Shown: positions 32,175-44,992, counted from the first letter of the stretch. The stretch: 64,000 nt of DNA from Apodemus sylvaticus (GCF_947179515.1 NC_067472.1:102211158-102275157); one strand, 5' to 3'. The notes: a model not told the origin generated them from the letters alone. A program made the numbers and translations.

Positions 32175-34745
32175 AAAATCATTTCTATTTGTGACCTTTT
32201 TCAATGTGTTTGTAGATGCTATTCATATTTTACCTATGTTACAAATGAATAACTTAATTTATTAACTAGATCCAGAGCTTGAAGAATAAGGAGCAGTTTA
32301 GGTAGTCTTGCCCAGCTACATATTTTAAGCAGTTCACTCTTCACCTTATGGGAAATGACTGTGATGGGAATGTGGATTTAAAATGTTCATGGGAAATAAA
32401 GAGGTAATTTGAAGCCAATTATAAAGAATATCCACTTGACTTGAGAGCTGTTCTCCAAGGCGGAAGACTGCACCAGAAAATAACAAAAGTTTACTGATAT
32501 TGGCAGATATCACATGGTGAACATCAGAGGGGTATTTTAGGGGAAGGGGATCCTTGAGATAGTAGGGAATGAAGCTTAGGCTTCATAGGAGTTTGAATTT
32601 TGATTCTTAAATTCTTACTATCTTGGGCCCTGGAAAATACAGACTTAGGACAGGAGCTCTAAGTGATCCTGCTTTTTGGTGTATTTCTACATTAAAGAGC
32701 CAAATTGCTGTAGGGTGTGTACTGGTTCAGCTGTATCAATGGGTATCAACCAAAGAAAGACTTTTCTTTCTTCTTGTGTAACTTGTAGCCACACAGTTAT
32801 TTCCAGACTGCCCTTTTTCATCTTGTCTAGTCACTCTTAACTTTTACATTGTTACATCACATCTTTGTGTGAATAAACCACTGTCAAGTTTTATTTCCAT
32901 TGATACCACATTGTAGCTATGTATACTGGCTCACCTGTAGGCTAGTGCTTGACAGAGACAGGAAGGTTAATCCAATTTCTGATCAGTTCTATTTGCATAG
33001 TCAGTTTTAGACTAGCAGTAGTTATAGAGATGGACACTGTGACTTGCCCCTCACTCTCCTCACTCCCACATATCAGAGAGAATTGGTGCTAATACCACAA
33101 TCCAAATAAAGAAAACAATTAAAATATTCATAATTTATGCAGAGTAATAATATTTAAAAAATCTTTAATGGACTGTAGATGCTATTATTTGAATTCCAAA
33201 CAACAAAGATAACATTGATCTTTATAAAGGTAGAATAAATGAACTTTTATTTTTCCCCAAATATTTCAAAGAATATTTGGATTTTATGGAGAATGCCTGT
33301 TAATAAAATTGGTAGTATATAAAATTATAATTTATGTATATTAACACTGCCTTCTTCAAGAAGGAAGACAGTTTAAAACACTGTGATTTAAAGAAAAATT
33401 CTCTGTAAGAAAATTCAGAAAGAAGAGTCTCTGAGAGTTAGATGGGGCTGAAAGAAGGAATGCAGACTGTTCTTTTTTGTCTGAGCCGAGAGGAGGCCCC
33501 TTTCTCTCCTCAGAGATAAATTATATTTATAATGCGAGAAAAGAGCAACAGCTAACATATTTGCAGAATGGAAGGTAAAGCACATTTTCATGTCTTTTTA
33601 TTGAATTGCTGTTTTAATCCATCCTCATAGCATTGAATACTTAAAACCATCTCAGGGAACAAGTGTGTGAACTGCTGAAAGGAAATAAACATCCTTTCTA
33701 AATCATTTATTATGTTACATCTTCTGGAGTGGAAACACTTCTTGAAGGAATTATAGATACAGGTTTCAAGTAACCATGAGGCAAGACACACACATTCATG
33801 GACCACTGGATACATGACAAGGCAAAGATTTTCTGCACAGAAGCATGCCTTTAAGCCTGACAAATGTCCTAAGTGAGAATGATAAAAGAAGAGGAGAATA
33901 AGGGGCAAAGAACTTGTATGAAAAGTGTCTCCCAGAAAATAGTGTAAGGGCCAAAACAAAAATGTTACCACCATAGAAATATTTTTCCACTGTAGAAAAA
34001 TGATACATTAAAACATTAAAAATTCCTCTCCATAGAGCTTTCAGTATTAGTCAGTCACCTAGGCAAAAATGCATGGTAGCTTTAGGTAGGTGAATTAGTT
34101 ATTTATAAAGAAGACTGGATAGCAGAGGCTGCAGGTGGGGACTTGTTAAATATAAATGATGGGCAAATGCAGAAAAGAGAAGATAAGAACCACCTGTGGC
34201 CAAAACGGAAAAGACCAATGGGTAAAAGAGTAACTGATAGGTTCTTGGACAATAGGCAGTAGAAGTATAAAATAAACAGTTGGGTTTGAGGAAAAAAAAA
34301 TGAATGTCTAAAAAAATAACTTGCATACAATCTGGTAGATTCTTATGGAGGAGGATCAGACTATTAAAAGACCCACAACACCAGTTACAGAATGAGAGAC
34401 ATAGAAGATCTTCCTGACAAACCTGCCCTGAGAGAACTGAATAATCTCCCATGCTGGGGGATGATTCATATCTAGATACAGGTAAATTCAAGATCTTATG
34501 CTATCTTCATTCTGTGAATTCCAGTTGCAAAAACACAAGAGCGCATAGAGGACAAGAATCAAATGAAAGGCATTTTTGATCAAATGCTTTTGGTCTTGGA
34601 GTAGAAGCAAGCTATCTACTGAATTTAACTTACAGAAATGATTCTGGTAAGGACAAAATGTGACTGATATTTAAATCCTTTTGGGGAAGAGAATGGCTGG
34701 GGTTGAAGAAAAGATGTTATGTTCATTACTTACATACAGTTTATT
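32175..34745. other. Putative intron of OR52A copy 2, nothing recognised
   Basis: No named repeat and no convincing gene. The longest frames (33588-33974 and 34099-34491, minus strand) have no familiar motifs and are probably chance. Confidence 0.5.
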
Positions 34746-34849
34746 GTGCTAATGAATTAATTTCTCTTAAATTTAACACATCTAGTCTTAGCATGGAGCA
34801 GAAGTTGAAGCAGCAATACTGCAACAAATTTCTACTGAGCTCACCATGA
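34746..34849 (+). promoter_or_regulatory. Acceptor and ATGA-overlapping uORF, OR52A copy 2
   Basis: AG at 34784-34785 after TTTCTCTTAAATTTAACACATCT. The uORF at 34793-34849 encodes the same 18 residues as in copy 1 and ends in TGA overlapping the receptor ATG (34846). Confidence 0.5.
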
Positions 34850-35796
34850 TCAAGTTCAATGGCTCAGTCTTCATGCCTTCTGTGCTAACACTAGTGGGGA
34901 TCCCTGGCCTGGAGTCAGTGCAATGCTGGATTGGCATTCCATTCTGTGTCATGTACATCATTGCTTTGATTGGGAACTCCCTAATTTTAGTTATAATTAA
35001 AAGTGAGAAGAGCCTCCACATACCCATGTATATTTTCTTGGCCATTTTGGCAGTCACAGACATTGCCCTTAGCACATGCATTCTTCCCAAAATGTTGGGC
35101 ATCTTCTGGTTTCACATGCCACGGATTTCCTTTGATGCTTGCCTGCTGCAGATGGAACTCATTCACTCATTCCAGGCCACAGAATCAGGCATCCTCCTGG
35201 CCATGGCTCTGGATCGTTATGTGGCCATCTGCAACCCCCTGAGACATGCTACTATCTTCTCTCCACAGCTCATGACTTGCCTTGGAGCTGGTGTCCTACT
35301 CAGGTCTCTCATCCTCACATTCCCAATGATATTGCTCATCAAATGTCGCCTTAAGTACTACAGAACTACTGTTGTCTCCCACTCTTACTGTGAACACATG
35401 GCCATTGTGAAATTGGCAGCTCAAGATATCAGGATCAACAAGATATGTGGTCTCCTTGTTGCCTTTGCCATCTTAGGGTTTGACATAGTCTTCATTACCT
35501 TCTCCTATGTGCGAATCTTCATCACCGTCTTCCAGCTGCCCCAGAAGGAGGCTCGACTCAAAGCCTTCAATACCTGCATTGCTCACATCTGTGTCTTCCT
35601 ACAGTTCTACCTTCTGGGATTCTTCTCTTTCTTCACACACAGGTTTGGAGCTCACATACCCCCCTATGTGCACATCCTTTTGTCAGATCTTTACCTGTTA
35701 GTCCCACCTTTTCTGAATCCCATTGTCTATGGTGTTAAAACTAAACAAATCCGTGACCAAGTCCTGAAAATGCTTTTCTCCAAGAAACCTCTGTGA
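34846..35796 (+). CDS. Class I olfactory receptor, OR52A-type, copy 2
   Basis: Odorant receptor of 316 residues with the same landmarks as copy 1: NGS 5-7, PMYIF 60-64, Cys99, DRY 123-125, KAFNTC 239-244, NPIVY 291-295. Scattered differences from copy 1 are V35, I39, R93, M143, V150, A208, G258 and P273. Residues 154-161 differ as a block (SLILTFPM against AFLFVSPS) in TM4, and the C-terminus reads KMLFSKKPL. A nonself-like TM4 block inside an otherwise near-identical exon suggests patchwork gene conversion, or selection on ligand contacts. Same strand as all other genes here. Confidence 0.96.
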   Translation: MIKFNGSVFMPSVLTLVGIPGLESVQCWIGIPFCVMYIIALIGNSLILVIIKSEKSLHIPMYIFLAILAVTDIALSTCILPKMLGIFWFHMPRISFDACLLQMELIHSFQATESGILLAMALDRYVAICNPLRHATIFSPQLMTCLGAGVLLRSLILTFPMILLIKCRLKYYRTTVVSHSYCEHMAIVKLAAQDIRINKICGLLVAFAILGFDIVFITFSYVRIFITVFQLPQKEARLKAFNTCIAHICVFLQFYLLGFFSFFTHRFGAHIPPYVHILLSDLYLLVPPFLNPIVYGVKTKQIRDQVLKMLFSKKPL

Positions 35797-35934
35797 ACAT
35801 TAGTGACTCCCTCCATTCCTATGTTGTGTGGTTTCTAATTAGAACTTGAATTAAACTCTAAATCTTCTACAGATAGGAAAATGTGTGATAGCATGTGAGT
35901 TTCATGTACTTAACATTTATGAAAGTGTAGGGTA

Positions 35935-35940
35935 AATAAA
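35935..35940 (+). terminator. Poly(A) signal of OR52A copy 2
   Basis: AATAAA followed by an A-run, 139 nt after the stop. Confidence 0.5.
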
Positions 35941-35954
35941 AAAAAAAACCTTGT

Positions 35955-36825
35955 TTATCTCTGTTTTAATTTCAAATTGTTTAACACACTTTTCTCCTTT
36001 GGAACTATGATTATCGTCTTGTATTTTCTTTCCTGACACTGTGTAATCATATTTAAAAACAAAATTCAAAATTAGCATTTCCTCAGGTAAATTTCAGAAC
36101 AAGTGCTGTGAATCACCATTCTGAAATTTCTCACTCAACACATACTCATAATTTTGGTTATGTTTTACTTTTTGGTATTTCCTTCTAAACTGTATTATGG
36201 AATGGCTAATCAATTATACATACTTTTATGAATAAAGATATAGTGATAATATAAGAAAGAATTCACAAAAACTTATTTAGTGCAATTCAAAACCCACTAA
36301 AGATTCCAAGAATCATGAATAGAGAAATTCCAATGAATGAGTAAAGTAATTAGCATATTCTCAAATAAACTTTTAGAAAACTGAAGCAATAATATAATCA
36401 TATACATCAATTAGACCCTGGTATGTAATTATTATAATGTACTTTTGAGTTTACCTTATTCTCTACTAAAATTAGAGGTTTAAGAGTAACTGAATACTGA
36501 GGTATAACTTCTGTATTTAAAATTTGCCTACCCACCTTTATGTCATAAATTTTAGGACATGCTGTCTGGATCTTATTAGAACACAAATAAATTTGCATGT
36601 ATGGATATTAATGAAATATACGCATCAATAATACAGAAAAATTTATACATTCAGGAGTTTATTGCACTATTATTAAGTCAAAGGAAACACTTATATCTGA
36701 AAGGATATGTATGTCTATTATTCTGAGGTTTATAAGAGCCACACAAGCTATGAGCAGAGACTCTGCATTTATCTTTACATTTTTCACATCTTCTTTATAT
36801 CTTCATAAAAAAGTAATTTTTCCTG
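35955..36825. other. AT-rich intergenic, nothing recognised
   Basis: No gene or nameable repeat. Confidence 0.5.
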
Positions 36826-36829
36826 ATGT

Positions 36830-37440
36830 AATTGCTGACACAGAGGCTTACTGCTGAAAAAGCTCACCCTTTCTAGTTCTTTTTTCAAATCTGGCTGGTT
36901 GCTTCAACTGATCTGTTAAGACTCAAATGCCTCTCCAATCTAACTGATTTCATATGGCTTCTCTTGGCTTCTCATTGAGTTGCTCTGCTTGGCCTCAATC
37001 TAATTCTGAAAAGTAGTTTTAATCTTCTGGATCTTTTTTGTTCTCTGACTTCAACCACTTCTGCTGATCTTCATGAACTCAAGTATGAACTCAACTCCAC
37101 TGCACTGCACTCCCCTCACTGACTCTCAAATCACTCTCTCTCCCTGATCTGTTCTTAAAATGCTTTGCTTTCCTGTGCTGTTCTTGTGAGACTTGGACAC
37201 ATCCTATCTCTGACGCATGATGTCAAACCTTTCTCTGATTTGCCATTTTGTCTGCCCCTCAATTAGATATTACTTTCAAACATGGCTGCTTTCTTCTATA
37301 AACTAATTTTACATTAAAGGCCCATTCTTAGTGTGTCTGTAATCTATCCAGAGGGACTTAATGTGTGTGGCATGTCTGCATTCTTGCCAGATCACGCAGA
37401 CCAAAGTCTTTGACTGTGATCCCTTGTCAGAGCAGCCATG
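36830..37440. mobile_element. Possible LTR-type repeat, unassigned
   Basis: Unusually CT-rich sequence with repeated CTGAT/CTTC and CAACTCCACTGCACTGCACT motifs, unlike its AT-rich surroundings. It looks like part of a long interspersed element. No coding remnant seen and I cannot name a family. Confidence 0.3.
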
Positions 37441-37774
37441 TTGCTGGATTAAAATTCTTAAAATTTCTCTATATCTTCAATTTATTATTTGTTATTATCT
37501 ATGAATATCATGTCTAAATTTCAACAAAAGAAAAAGTCTTAGAAATAGTAAGTTGATTATAAGCACTAAAAACATTGTAGATGGAAAGTCATATGGATTC
37601 CTTATTTTGGATAAACAAGTGTTTTAATAAATAAGAGAAAAAGACAGAGATACAGAAAGAGACAGAGACATATAGACACGTACACAGAGACTGATAGAAA
37701 TAAACAGACATATACAGAGAGAATTATTCAATATGTAGATTTAAACATTAATTTTTGAGAAGAAAGGGTTTTTC

Positions 37775-38430
37775 TTTTTTAAATTTAATTTAAATGTTTT
37801 TTTTTACACATATTTACTTGACATCCCACTCACTCCTCATCCTGGTCCTCCTATAATTCTTCCTCCATTACCCTTTCCCTTCCCCTCTGAGTGGGTGGGT
37901 TCCCTCTGGGTATCCCTTGCACCCTAACACTTCAAGTCTCCATGAGGCTAGGCACTTCCTCTTCCACTGAGGCCAGACAAGGCATCCCAGATAGAAGAAC
38001 ATATCCCACATACAGGCAACAGCTTTTGGGATTGCCCCCGCTTCAATTGTTTAGGACCCCAAACTGCATATATGCTACATATGTGTGGGGAGGCCTAGTT
38101 CCTGCCTATGTATGTTCTTTGGCTGGTTGTTCAGACTCCGGGAGCCACAAGAGTAGAGGCTAGTTGACTCTGTTGATCTTCCTGTGGAGTTCCTATCTTT
38201 TTGGGGTCCTGCATTCCTTCCTCTCATTCTCCCATAAGAGTCTCCAAGCTCCATTCACTGTTTGGCTGTGGGTGTCTCTATCTGTCTGAGTTAGCTGCTG
38301 GGTGAAGCCTCTCAGAGGACAACACGCTCCTGTCGGCAAGCATAAGAGAATATCATTAATAGTGTTAGGGATTGGTGTTTGCCCATGGGATGGATTCAGG
38401 ATCACGTGTGGGGAAGGACAGGAGAGATGG
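37775..38430 (-). mobile_element. Lx-type L1 3' UTR
   Basis: Minus-strand copy with CACTGAGGCCAGACAAGGCA, GTTTGGCTGTGGGTGTCTCT, AAGCCTCTCAGAGGACA and ATCATTAATAGTGTTAGGG in the same order as the other Lx copies. Confidence 0.75.
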
Positions 38431-38512
38431 CTACATAGCCATGAAAATGACGAATTTTTCAAAGAAACAAATAGAAACAAATTATTAAGTGTTTTCAAAA
38501 TAAAATTTAGTA

Positions 38513-38835
38513 GCTCAGCAGAAATGGCTCAATAGCTTAGCCTTTATTACTCAAGTCCAGAATTCAGATTCCCAGAAACCCTTGTGAAATGCCGGGTGAG
38601 CATGGCAGACTGCCTGTAACTCTCTCTTGAAGATGACAACAGGGCTTACCCAGAGCATGTTGGCTAAGAAAGATAAGCCATGCAGGTGGCGTCGACTTAC
38701 CCTGTTTCAGTGAGAAAGGTAGCAGAGGAACTAAGAATGAGTTTTGACCTCAAAGTCAGGCCTTCATCTTGCATACATTTTCACATTTGCCCACATATTT
38801 AAGAATTTGCAAAGCCACTCCCATACATCCACCAC
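38513..38835 (+). mobile_element. B4/RSINE-type SINE
   Basis: GAAATGGCTCAATAGCTTAG resembles the tRNA-type head, followed by CCAGAATTCAGATTCCCAG, GCCGGGTGAGCATGGCAGAC and a long diverged body. Confidence 0.55.
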
Positions 38836-38839
38836 ATAC

Positions 38840-40735
38840 ATAAAATATGAAAAAACAATAAACATGAAATATATTTATTATATAATAAATAAAACAGCCA
38901 TAAAGACAGAACACAATGTTTCGGTTTTGGTAGACAATAAAAAATAAAGAAGTTGAATGAGATAGTAGAAGTGAGTAACTGAACAACTCATTTTAATACT
39001 GAATTGGATAAATGTGTTTGTGACATGTATTTCAGAGCAATTAAGCAATATGAAATCAACTTAAAATAAACATGATGAAGACAGAAATCTCATCATAGAT
39101 ATAAATTAATATATAATATAGATTAGATATTCCTAAATATAGAACCAATGATAAGACATGAATTAAACAACCTTAATTTTTAGGTAGTAGATATAAAAAT
39201 ATACTAAGCACACAAATTAATTTAGACTAGCATTTGTTGTTAACATAAGCAACTGAAAATGGAAAAACCTAACCTAATTGTAGCAGGAAAAAGTTAATGT
39301 CATTTATCTTTATGATATCAGGGATTCACGCATTATAATCTTAATAAGAGAAGTAATAAACAATAAAAACATTAAAGTGCAATTTCTAGTTGTACTTTGA
39401 TAGTGGTGATTAAGTCATTTGTGGGTATAATTAAGCATGATTGCATGGATAGTTTAGCAAGAATTTCCTGTGTCTTAAGTGGGTTTGGTAAAGGAAAGCT
39501 ATTGAGGGAGCAGACAATTCAAAGGGAATAGTCCTCTTACATGACTTGTGTGAGTTTAGTCTTTGATGTAGGTGATTTGAGACAGGAAAGTAATACAGCC
39601 TTTTATCATTATTTCAGGTATGTAATTCATAATAGGGAAAGGTCAGAAAACCCAAAGAAACAGTCATGAAAATATTACTAACTATTTTATAGGCGAAGCA
39701 CTACCGACTCTTGAGAGTTCCTGCAATGCTCCTGTTATTACCATAAGTGTCTCATTTTCCCCAATGGCAAGCTTCACTGAAACATTGAATACAATTGCAT
39801 GCTTTCTTCTTCTTTTTCTCTTTATTTACATGTGTGAAGTGCTAGTTCTACATTGCTGTTTTGATTGTTCAACATTTTGTGCAAATTGCATCACACAATA
39901 TATAATTTGTATAGTGGAAAAAAGTGGGTTTTCCTCTTCTAATTTTCTCTCCTGAATAAGAGGTTACAGAAATACACACCACAGCTCACTTACTATCCTA
40001 TGTTGATGTGCGCTAAAAGTTGTGAACTTGGTGTGATCAATACTTCTACATGTGTCCTCATTCACTCAGAATATTGATTTCTATGTCTAATCAAATTATC
40101 AAATCACGGGCCACCAAAATTCTCCAACATTTGTAGATGTTTTAAGTATTTAACATACACCTCTATCAACTAAAATCATCAGCAAGACACCAGGTGCTTG
40201 CATTGGTTGATGTCTTTACTAATGCTTGAAGGTATACCTTGTTATTTTGATCAGGTAGTTCATAAATAATGTGGGAATTCTGTTATCTTATTCAGCACTT
40301 CAATGAAATCAGAAATATTTAATTCTCCATATATATATTTCAATTGGCTAGTATTTTTTTTTTTACAATTAAAGACTATTCCTCATTGATCACTTGGTCA
40401 TCTGTACTAGTTTCTACTAACACATATATTGAGTGATCCTTTCTTACCTTGTATATATTGTGAATGTGTTTAACTTTTCAGAAAAATGCCTAATGCATAT
40501 TTTAACAGCAATTATCTTTATTTTGAAAGACCTAGTATTATCTAACTCTAAATAGAGCCTTGCATTTTCATACCTGTCCAAAATAGGCCTAATGTTTGTT
40601 TTTAATACATTCTCCATCAGTATTCTTTTTTCTGCACCCATTGAGAATGAGGGCAGGAAAAATGAGCACAGAACTGTATGTCCTCTAACTTTACATAAGA
40701 CCAGTAAAATATAATACTTCACAGATTGAAGAGTT
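38840..40735. other. AT-rich intergenic, nothing recognised
   Basis: Highly AT-rich; short open frames only. Confidence 0.5.
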
Positions 40736-40744
40736 CCAGTTTCC

Positions 40745-41000
40745 AATGAATAAACACTATACTATCCTGGGTGACAGCTGGTAATCGTTGGTCCAAGATA
40801 GTTTTCCCTAGCTTGGTGACATAGGTCTTGTACAGCAGCAGGTAAGCTAGGGCTCTGTGTGCTTGGTCCCGTGTCAGTGTTCCATTGCATTTGATGGGCT
40901 CTGGACTCAGGTGACATATATGATGTCACCTTGTCCATCAAGCTTGCTTTGTTGCTTCCCATGATGCTGCCCCATTCTATTTCTCCCCTAAACACAAACA
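40745..41000 (-). pseudogene. Possible processed pseudogene fragment, unidentified
   Basis: GC-richer than its surroundings. One minus-strand frame is open for 79 codons. A second frame overlapping it reads like ordinary protein (RDQAHRALAYLLLYKTYV, then TKLGKTILDQRLP). A change from one frame to the other would fit a decayed retrocopy. I do not recognise the parent, and chance is possible. Confidence 0.25.
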
Positions 41001-41025
41001 TTACAGTACAGAGAAATCATTGTCT

Positions 41026-42650
41026 TTTTTTTTTTTTTAAAGTAGCTATCTTTAAGATTCTTCTCAGCCATCCGAAGTTCTTCGGGTGAAAATTCTTTTT
41101 TTATCTCTGTACTCCATTTTAAATAGGGGTATTTGGCTTTCTGGGGTCTAACTTCTTGAGTTCTTTGTATATATTGGATATTAGCCCTCTATCTTTTGTA
41201 GGGTTGGTGGAGATATTTTCCCAATTTGTTGGTTGCCAATTTGTCCTTTTGATGGTGTCCTTTGCCTTACAGAAACTTTGTAATTTTATGAGGTCCCATT
41301 TTTCTATTCTTGATCTTAGAGCATATGCTATTGGTGTTCTGTTCAGGAACTTTCGCACTATACTGATGTCTTCAAAAGTCTTTCCCAGTTTCTTTTCTAT
41401 TAGTTTTAGAGTGTCTGCCTTTATGTGGAGGTCTTTGATCCATTTGGAATTGAGCTTAGTACAAGGAGATAAGAATGGATCAATTCGCATTCTTCTGCAT
41501 ACTGACCTCCAGTTGAACCAGCACCATTTGTTGAAAAGGCTATCTTTTTTCCACTGGATGTTTTCAGCTCCTTTGTCAAGCTTCAAGTGGCCATAGGTGT
41601 GTGGGTTCATTTCTGGATCTTTAATCCTATTCCATTGATCCGCCTGCCTGTCATTGTACCAATACCATGCAGTTTTTAACACTATTGCTCTGTAGTATTG
41701 CTTGAGGTCTGGGATACTGATTACCCCAGAATTTCTTTTGTTGTTGAGAATAGTTTTAGCTATCCTGGGTTTTTTGTTATTCCAGATGAATTTGAGAATT
41801 GCTCTTTCTAATTCTATGAAGAACTAAATTGGGATTTTGATGGGTTGAATCTGTATATTGCTTTTGGAAAAATGGCCATTTTAACTACATTAATCCTGCC
41901 AATCCATGAGCATGGGAAATTTTCTGAGGTCGTCTCCATTTCCTTCTTCATAGTCTTGAAGTTCTTGTCATACAGATCTTTCACTTGTTTGGTCAGAGTC
42001 ACACCAAGGTACTTTATACTGTTTATTGTGAAAGGTGTCATTTCCCTAATTTCTTTCTCAGCCTGCTTATCCTTTGAGTATAGAAAGGTTACTGATTTGC
42101 TTGAGTTGATTTTATAACATGCCACTTTGCTGAAGTTGTTTATCAGCTGTAAGAGTTCTCTAGTGGAGTTTATTGGGTCACTTAGGTAGACTATCATATC
42201 ATCTGCAAATAGTGATAGTTTGACTTCTTCCTTTCCAATTTGTATCCCTTTGACCACCTTATGTTGTCTAATTGCTCTAACTAGTACCTCAAGTACTATA
42301 TTGAAAAGATATGGAGAGAGGGGTCAGCCTTGTCTATTCCCTGATTTCAGTGGGATTGCTTCAACTTTCTCTCCATTTAGTTTGATGTTGGCTATTGGTT
42401 TGCTGTATATCGCTTTTACTATGTTTAGGTATTGGCCTTGAATTTCTGTTCTTTCTAAGACTTTTAGCATGAAAGGATGCTGAATTGTGTCAAGTGCTTT
42501 TTCAGCATCTAATGAAATGACCATGTGTTTTTTCTTTGAGTTTGTTTATGTAGTGGATTGCACTGATGGATTTCCTTAAATTGAACCATCCCTGCATCCC
42601 TGGAATGAAGCCTACTTGATCATGGTAGATTATCGTTTTGATGTGTTTAC
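41026..42650 (-). mobile_element. L1 ORF2 fragment lacking the 3' UTR
   Basis: Minus-strand ORF2 with the reverse transcriptase core: DAEKALDTIQHPFMLKVLE (42324-42524 frame) and the catalytic FADD (41814-42257 frame). The 187-codon C-terminal remnant lies at 41119-41682. Frameshifts break it into pieces. It ends inside ORF2 after GGCTGAGAAG with a run of 13 A (41026-41038 on the + strand as T), without the 3' UTR that other copies retain. Confidence 0.92.
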
Positions 42651-42691
42651 AGGACATACATACATATATATGTCTATTTATGTGTCTGTAG

Positions 42692-42714
42692 ATGTATGTA
42701 TGCATGTATGTATG

Positions 42715-42748
<34 letters not shown>

Positions 42749-42754
42749 TGTATG

Positions 42755-42795
<41 letters not shown>

Positions 42796-42796
42796 C
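42692..42796. repeat. Compound (TATG)n(TATC)n microsatellite
   Basis: TATG units to about 42757, then TATC units. It abuts the 5' break of the L1 to its left. Confidence 0.95.
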
Positions 42797-42799
42797 TAT

Positions 42800-43575
42800 G
42801 TATTTCTACATGAAAACATGCTTGTCATTGCTTGTCCTGATGGGTGTAGCAAAGTAAGACTATATAAGAAGTCAGAAAGATTCCATGTGGAAAAGGTTAC
42901 CTAATATAACCATTTCTTCTTTGGAGGGAAATGAAGACATCGTGAGGCAACGTGTGGAGTGGATAGGGTCTCAGAACATTAAGTGCTTCAATATATGTTC
43001 TTCTGTGCTCTCTCTGTTTTTCCATCTCTGACTCTAGAGATCAACATATTCCATTATGGTCAACTATATAGTGATAAATTTCAGAATTGAAACAATCATG
43101 CTGTTCACAGGTGTATCTCTTTTTATTCGGTGTGGTCTTGTTACTGTCCTACTGTTCCACTGTAAGTAGACACCACTATATTCTCTCATCTAGTGAGACA
43201 TTCAAAGTTGAACTTAAGGGCTAAGATTATCAGACAATTTGGTAGAGATAGGATAAATAACTGCTATTTCTTCTTTCATAATATATTCATGAATAAGTTA
43301 ATCATTGAGTGAATGTTTTATGTAATGTTAGATTAAATCGACTTGATCTATTTTCTTGGTTAGAGATAGGTAGAATATTAAGAAAAGTGTCATGTTGGAA
43401 AATCAGATTTCAGTCATGAAATTGACTTTATTGCAAAATGATTTTGCAGAAGGCCTTCCAAGTAAATGAATCATATTATATCTGTTATCATATAGAATCA
43501 AATTTAGGTACCTATAGCTCTCAGATGTAGACTCTGCTTTTCCATAATCTAGGCCCCATCTGAAACTTTTCACTG
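42800..43575. other. Intergenic, nothing recognised
   Basis: No gene or nameable repeat. Confidence 0.45.
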
Positions 43576-43579
43576 TTCT

Positions 43580-43672
43580 CATATTTTCAGTGTAAACCCT
43601 TTTCTCATTACAGGTTGCATCATATCAGCTTTTCAAGACACAGAGACAACACATATTTAAGAATCTCTAGAG
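43580..43672. repeat. Direct duplication, unit 1
   Basis: CAGTGTAAACCCTTTTCTCATTACAGGTTGCATCA ... GACACAGAGACAACACATATTTAAGAATCTC recurs in diverged form at 44074-44178. Unit spacing is about 495 bp. Confidence 0.7.
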
Positions 43673-44073
43673 AATTCATTATCCACTATACTGAAATTGT
43701 GACATCCTGCCATGATCTGGTTGGTAGTAGTGCAGAAAAGAATGAGAAATTGAAATGTTGGCACTGACAGGGTTACAGCTTCTCTCATGCTTATATGCTG
43801 ATTCCTCTCTAAGGACTTCAGGGAGCCTTATTAATTCAGCCTGCTTCTGTTCAGAATTAGAATGGTCTTTTATAGGGGAAGAACTCCTCTACAAAGTATG
43901 TGAGATTGAGAGAAAGATAAATGGGGGGATATAAGAATACACAGGAAGGATGCTAAGAAGCAAAAGGGAGGAGGGGGGAAGGCATCAAAAAATAAAGACA
44001 AGAGGGCCAAGAGGAAATATTAGATATTATTTTAGCGATTCTCTCTCTCCCTCTCTCTGTTTGTTTCACTGTT

Positions 44074-44178
44074 GTCCCATTGTCTCAGTGTAACCAATTT
44101 CTCATTCCAGGTTGCATCACATTAGTATTTTTCTTTTTTCAGACACAAAGGCAACAAATATTTAAAAATCTCTCTCCT
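44074..44178. repeat. Direct duplication, unit 2
   Basis: CAGTGTAACCAATTTCTCATTCCAGGTTGCATCA ... GACACAAAGGCAACAAATATTTAAAAATCTC matches unit 1, with a 12-bp T-rich insertion. Confidence 0.7.
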
Positions 44179-44192
44179 TGTCTCTCTTTCTG

Positions 44193-44202
<10 letters not shown>

Positions 44203-44255
<53 letters not shown>

Positions 44256-44275
44256 GTGTGTGTGTGTGTGTGTGT
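44203..44275. repeat. Compound (CT)n(GT)n microsatellite
   Basis: CT to 44251, then TGCA, then GT from 44255. Confidence 0.95.
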
Positions 44276-44279
44276 CTGT

Positions 44280-44988
44280 CTTTCTGTCTGTCTGTCTCCC
44301 TGTATTCATTTTTGTACATCAAATTTGAAATAGAAAAATTCAGAAAATCAGGATGCCCCATATTTTCCCTTCAGGTAACATCTGTTCATATACTTGATTA
44401 CAGTGAGGCAAAGGGTTATTTCAAATGTAACTTCCGCAGACAACTTTAAAACTCCCACTCCAACTCAAATAAGAGTAACATTTAAATATGTTTTGTTTCT
44501 CAAGTCTCAAATCCACTTTGGAATTTCCCTAGACTTTCAAATTTAAAAAGCAACAATAGCGACTCCTTCTCCTCTTTCTCCTCCTTCTCCTTCTTTTCCT
44601 TAGGAAAATGCTGAAAACGATGCCATGCCCACATAGGTGAGTTACTCGGTCAGAATCAATAGAAATCGGACTGTCAAAATAAATGAAGCAGGACGAAGGG
44701 TTATAAGATAAAAGGAGTAGCAGACTCTAGCAAATGTGTAAAATTGGGAATATAAGAATACTAATGTGGCTTTACATGCTCATAGTTTGCTAAAGTTTCT
44801 AGGATTTCATTTGCACCCTACCTGGAAAAGTTTTCCATTTCAGAATTGATACTGGATTGAATACAAAGCACATCATGTAGTCCATAGTACTGGAGGAGCA
44901 TGGTGGTAGAGAAAAAGATTAAAAGGTGATTTATATTTTGATATATTGGGACATCACTATGTGACAAAGAGATGAAACTGATACATCC

Positions 44989-44990
<2 letters not shown>
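44280..44990. other. Intergenic, nothing recognised
   Basis: A CTC/CTT-rich tract lies near 44565-44600; otherwise featureless. Confidence 0.45.

Positions 44991-44992
<2 letters not shown>

Noticed and set aside
33588..34491. Two minus-strand frames of about 130 codons before OR52A copy 2
   Set aside because: No recognisable domain, and they lie in the putative receptor intron.
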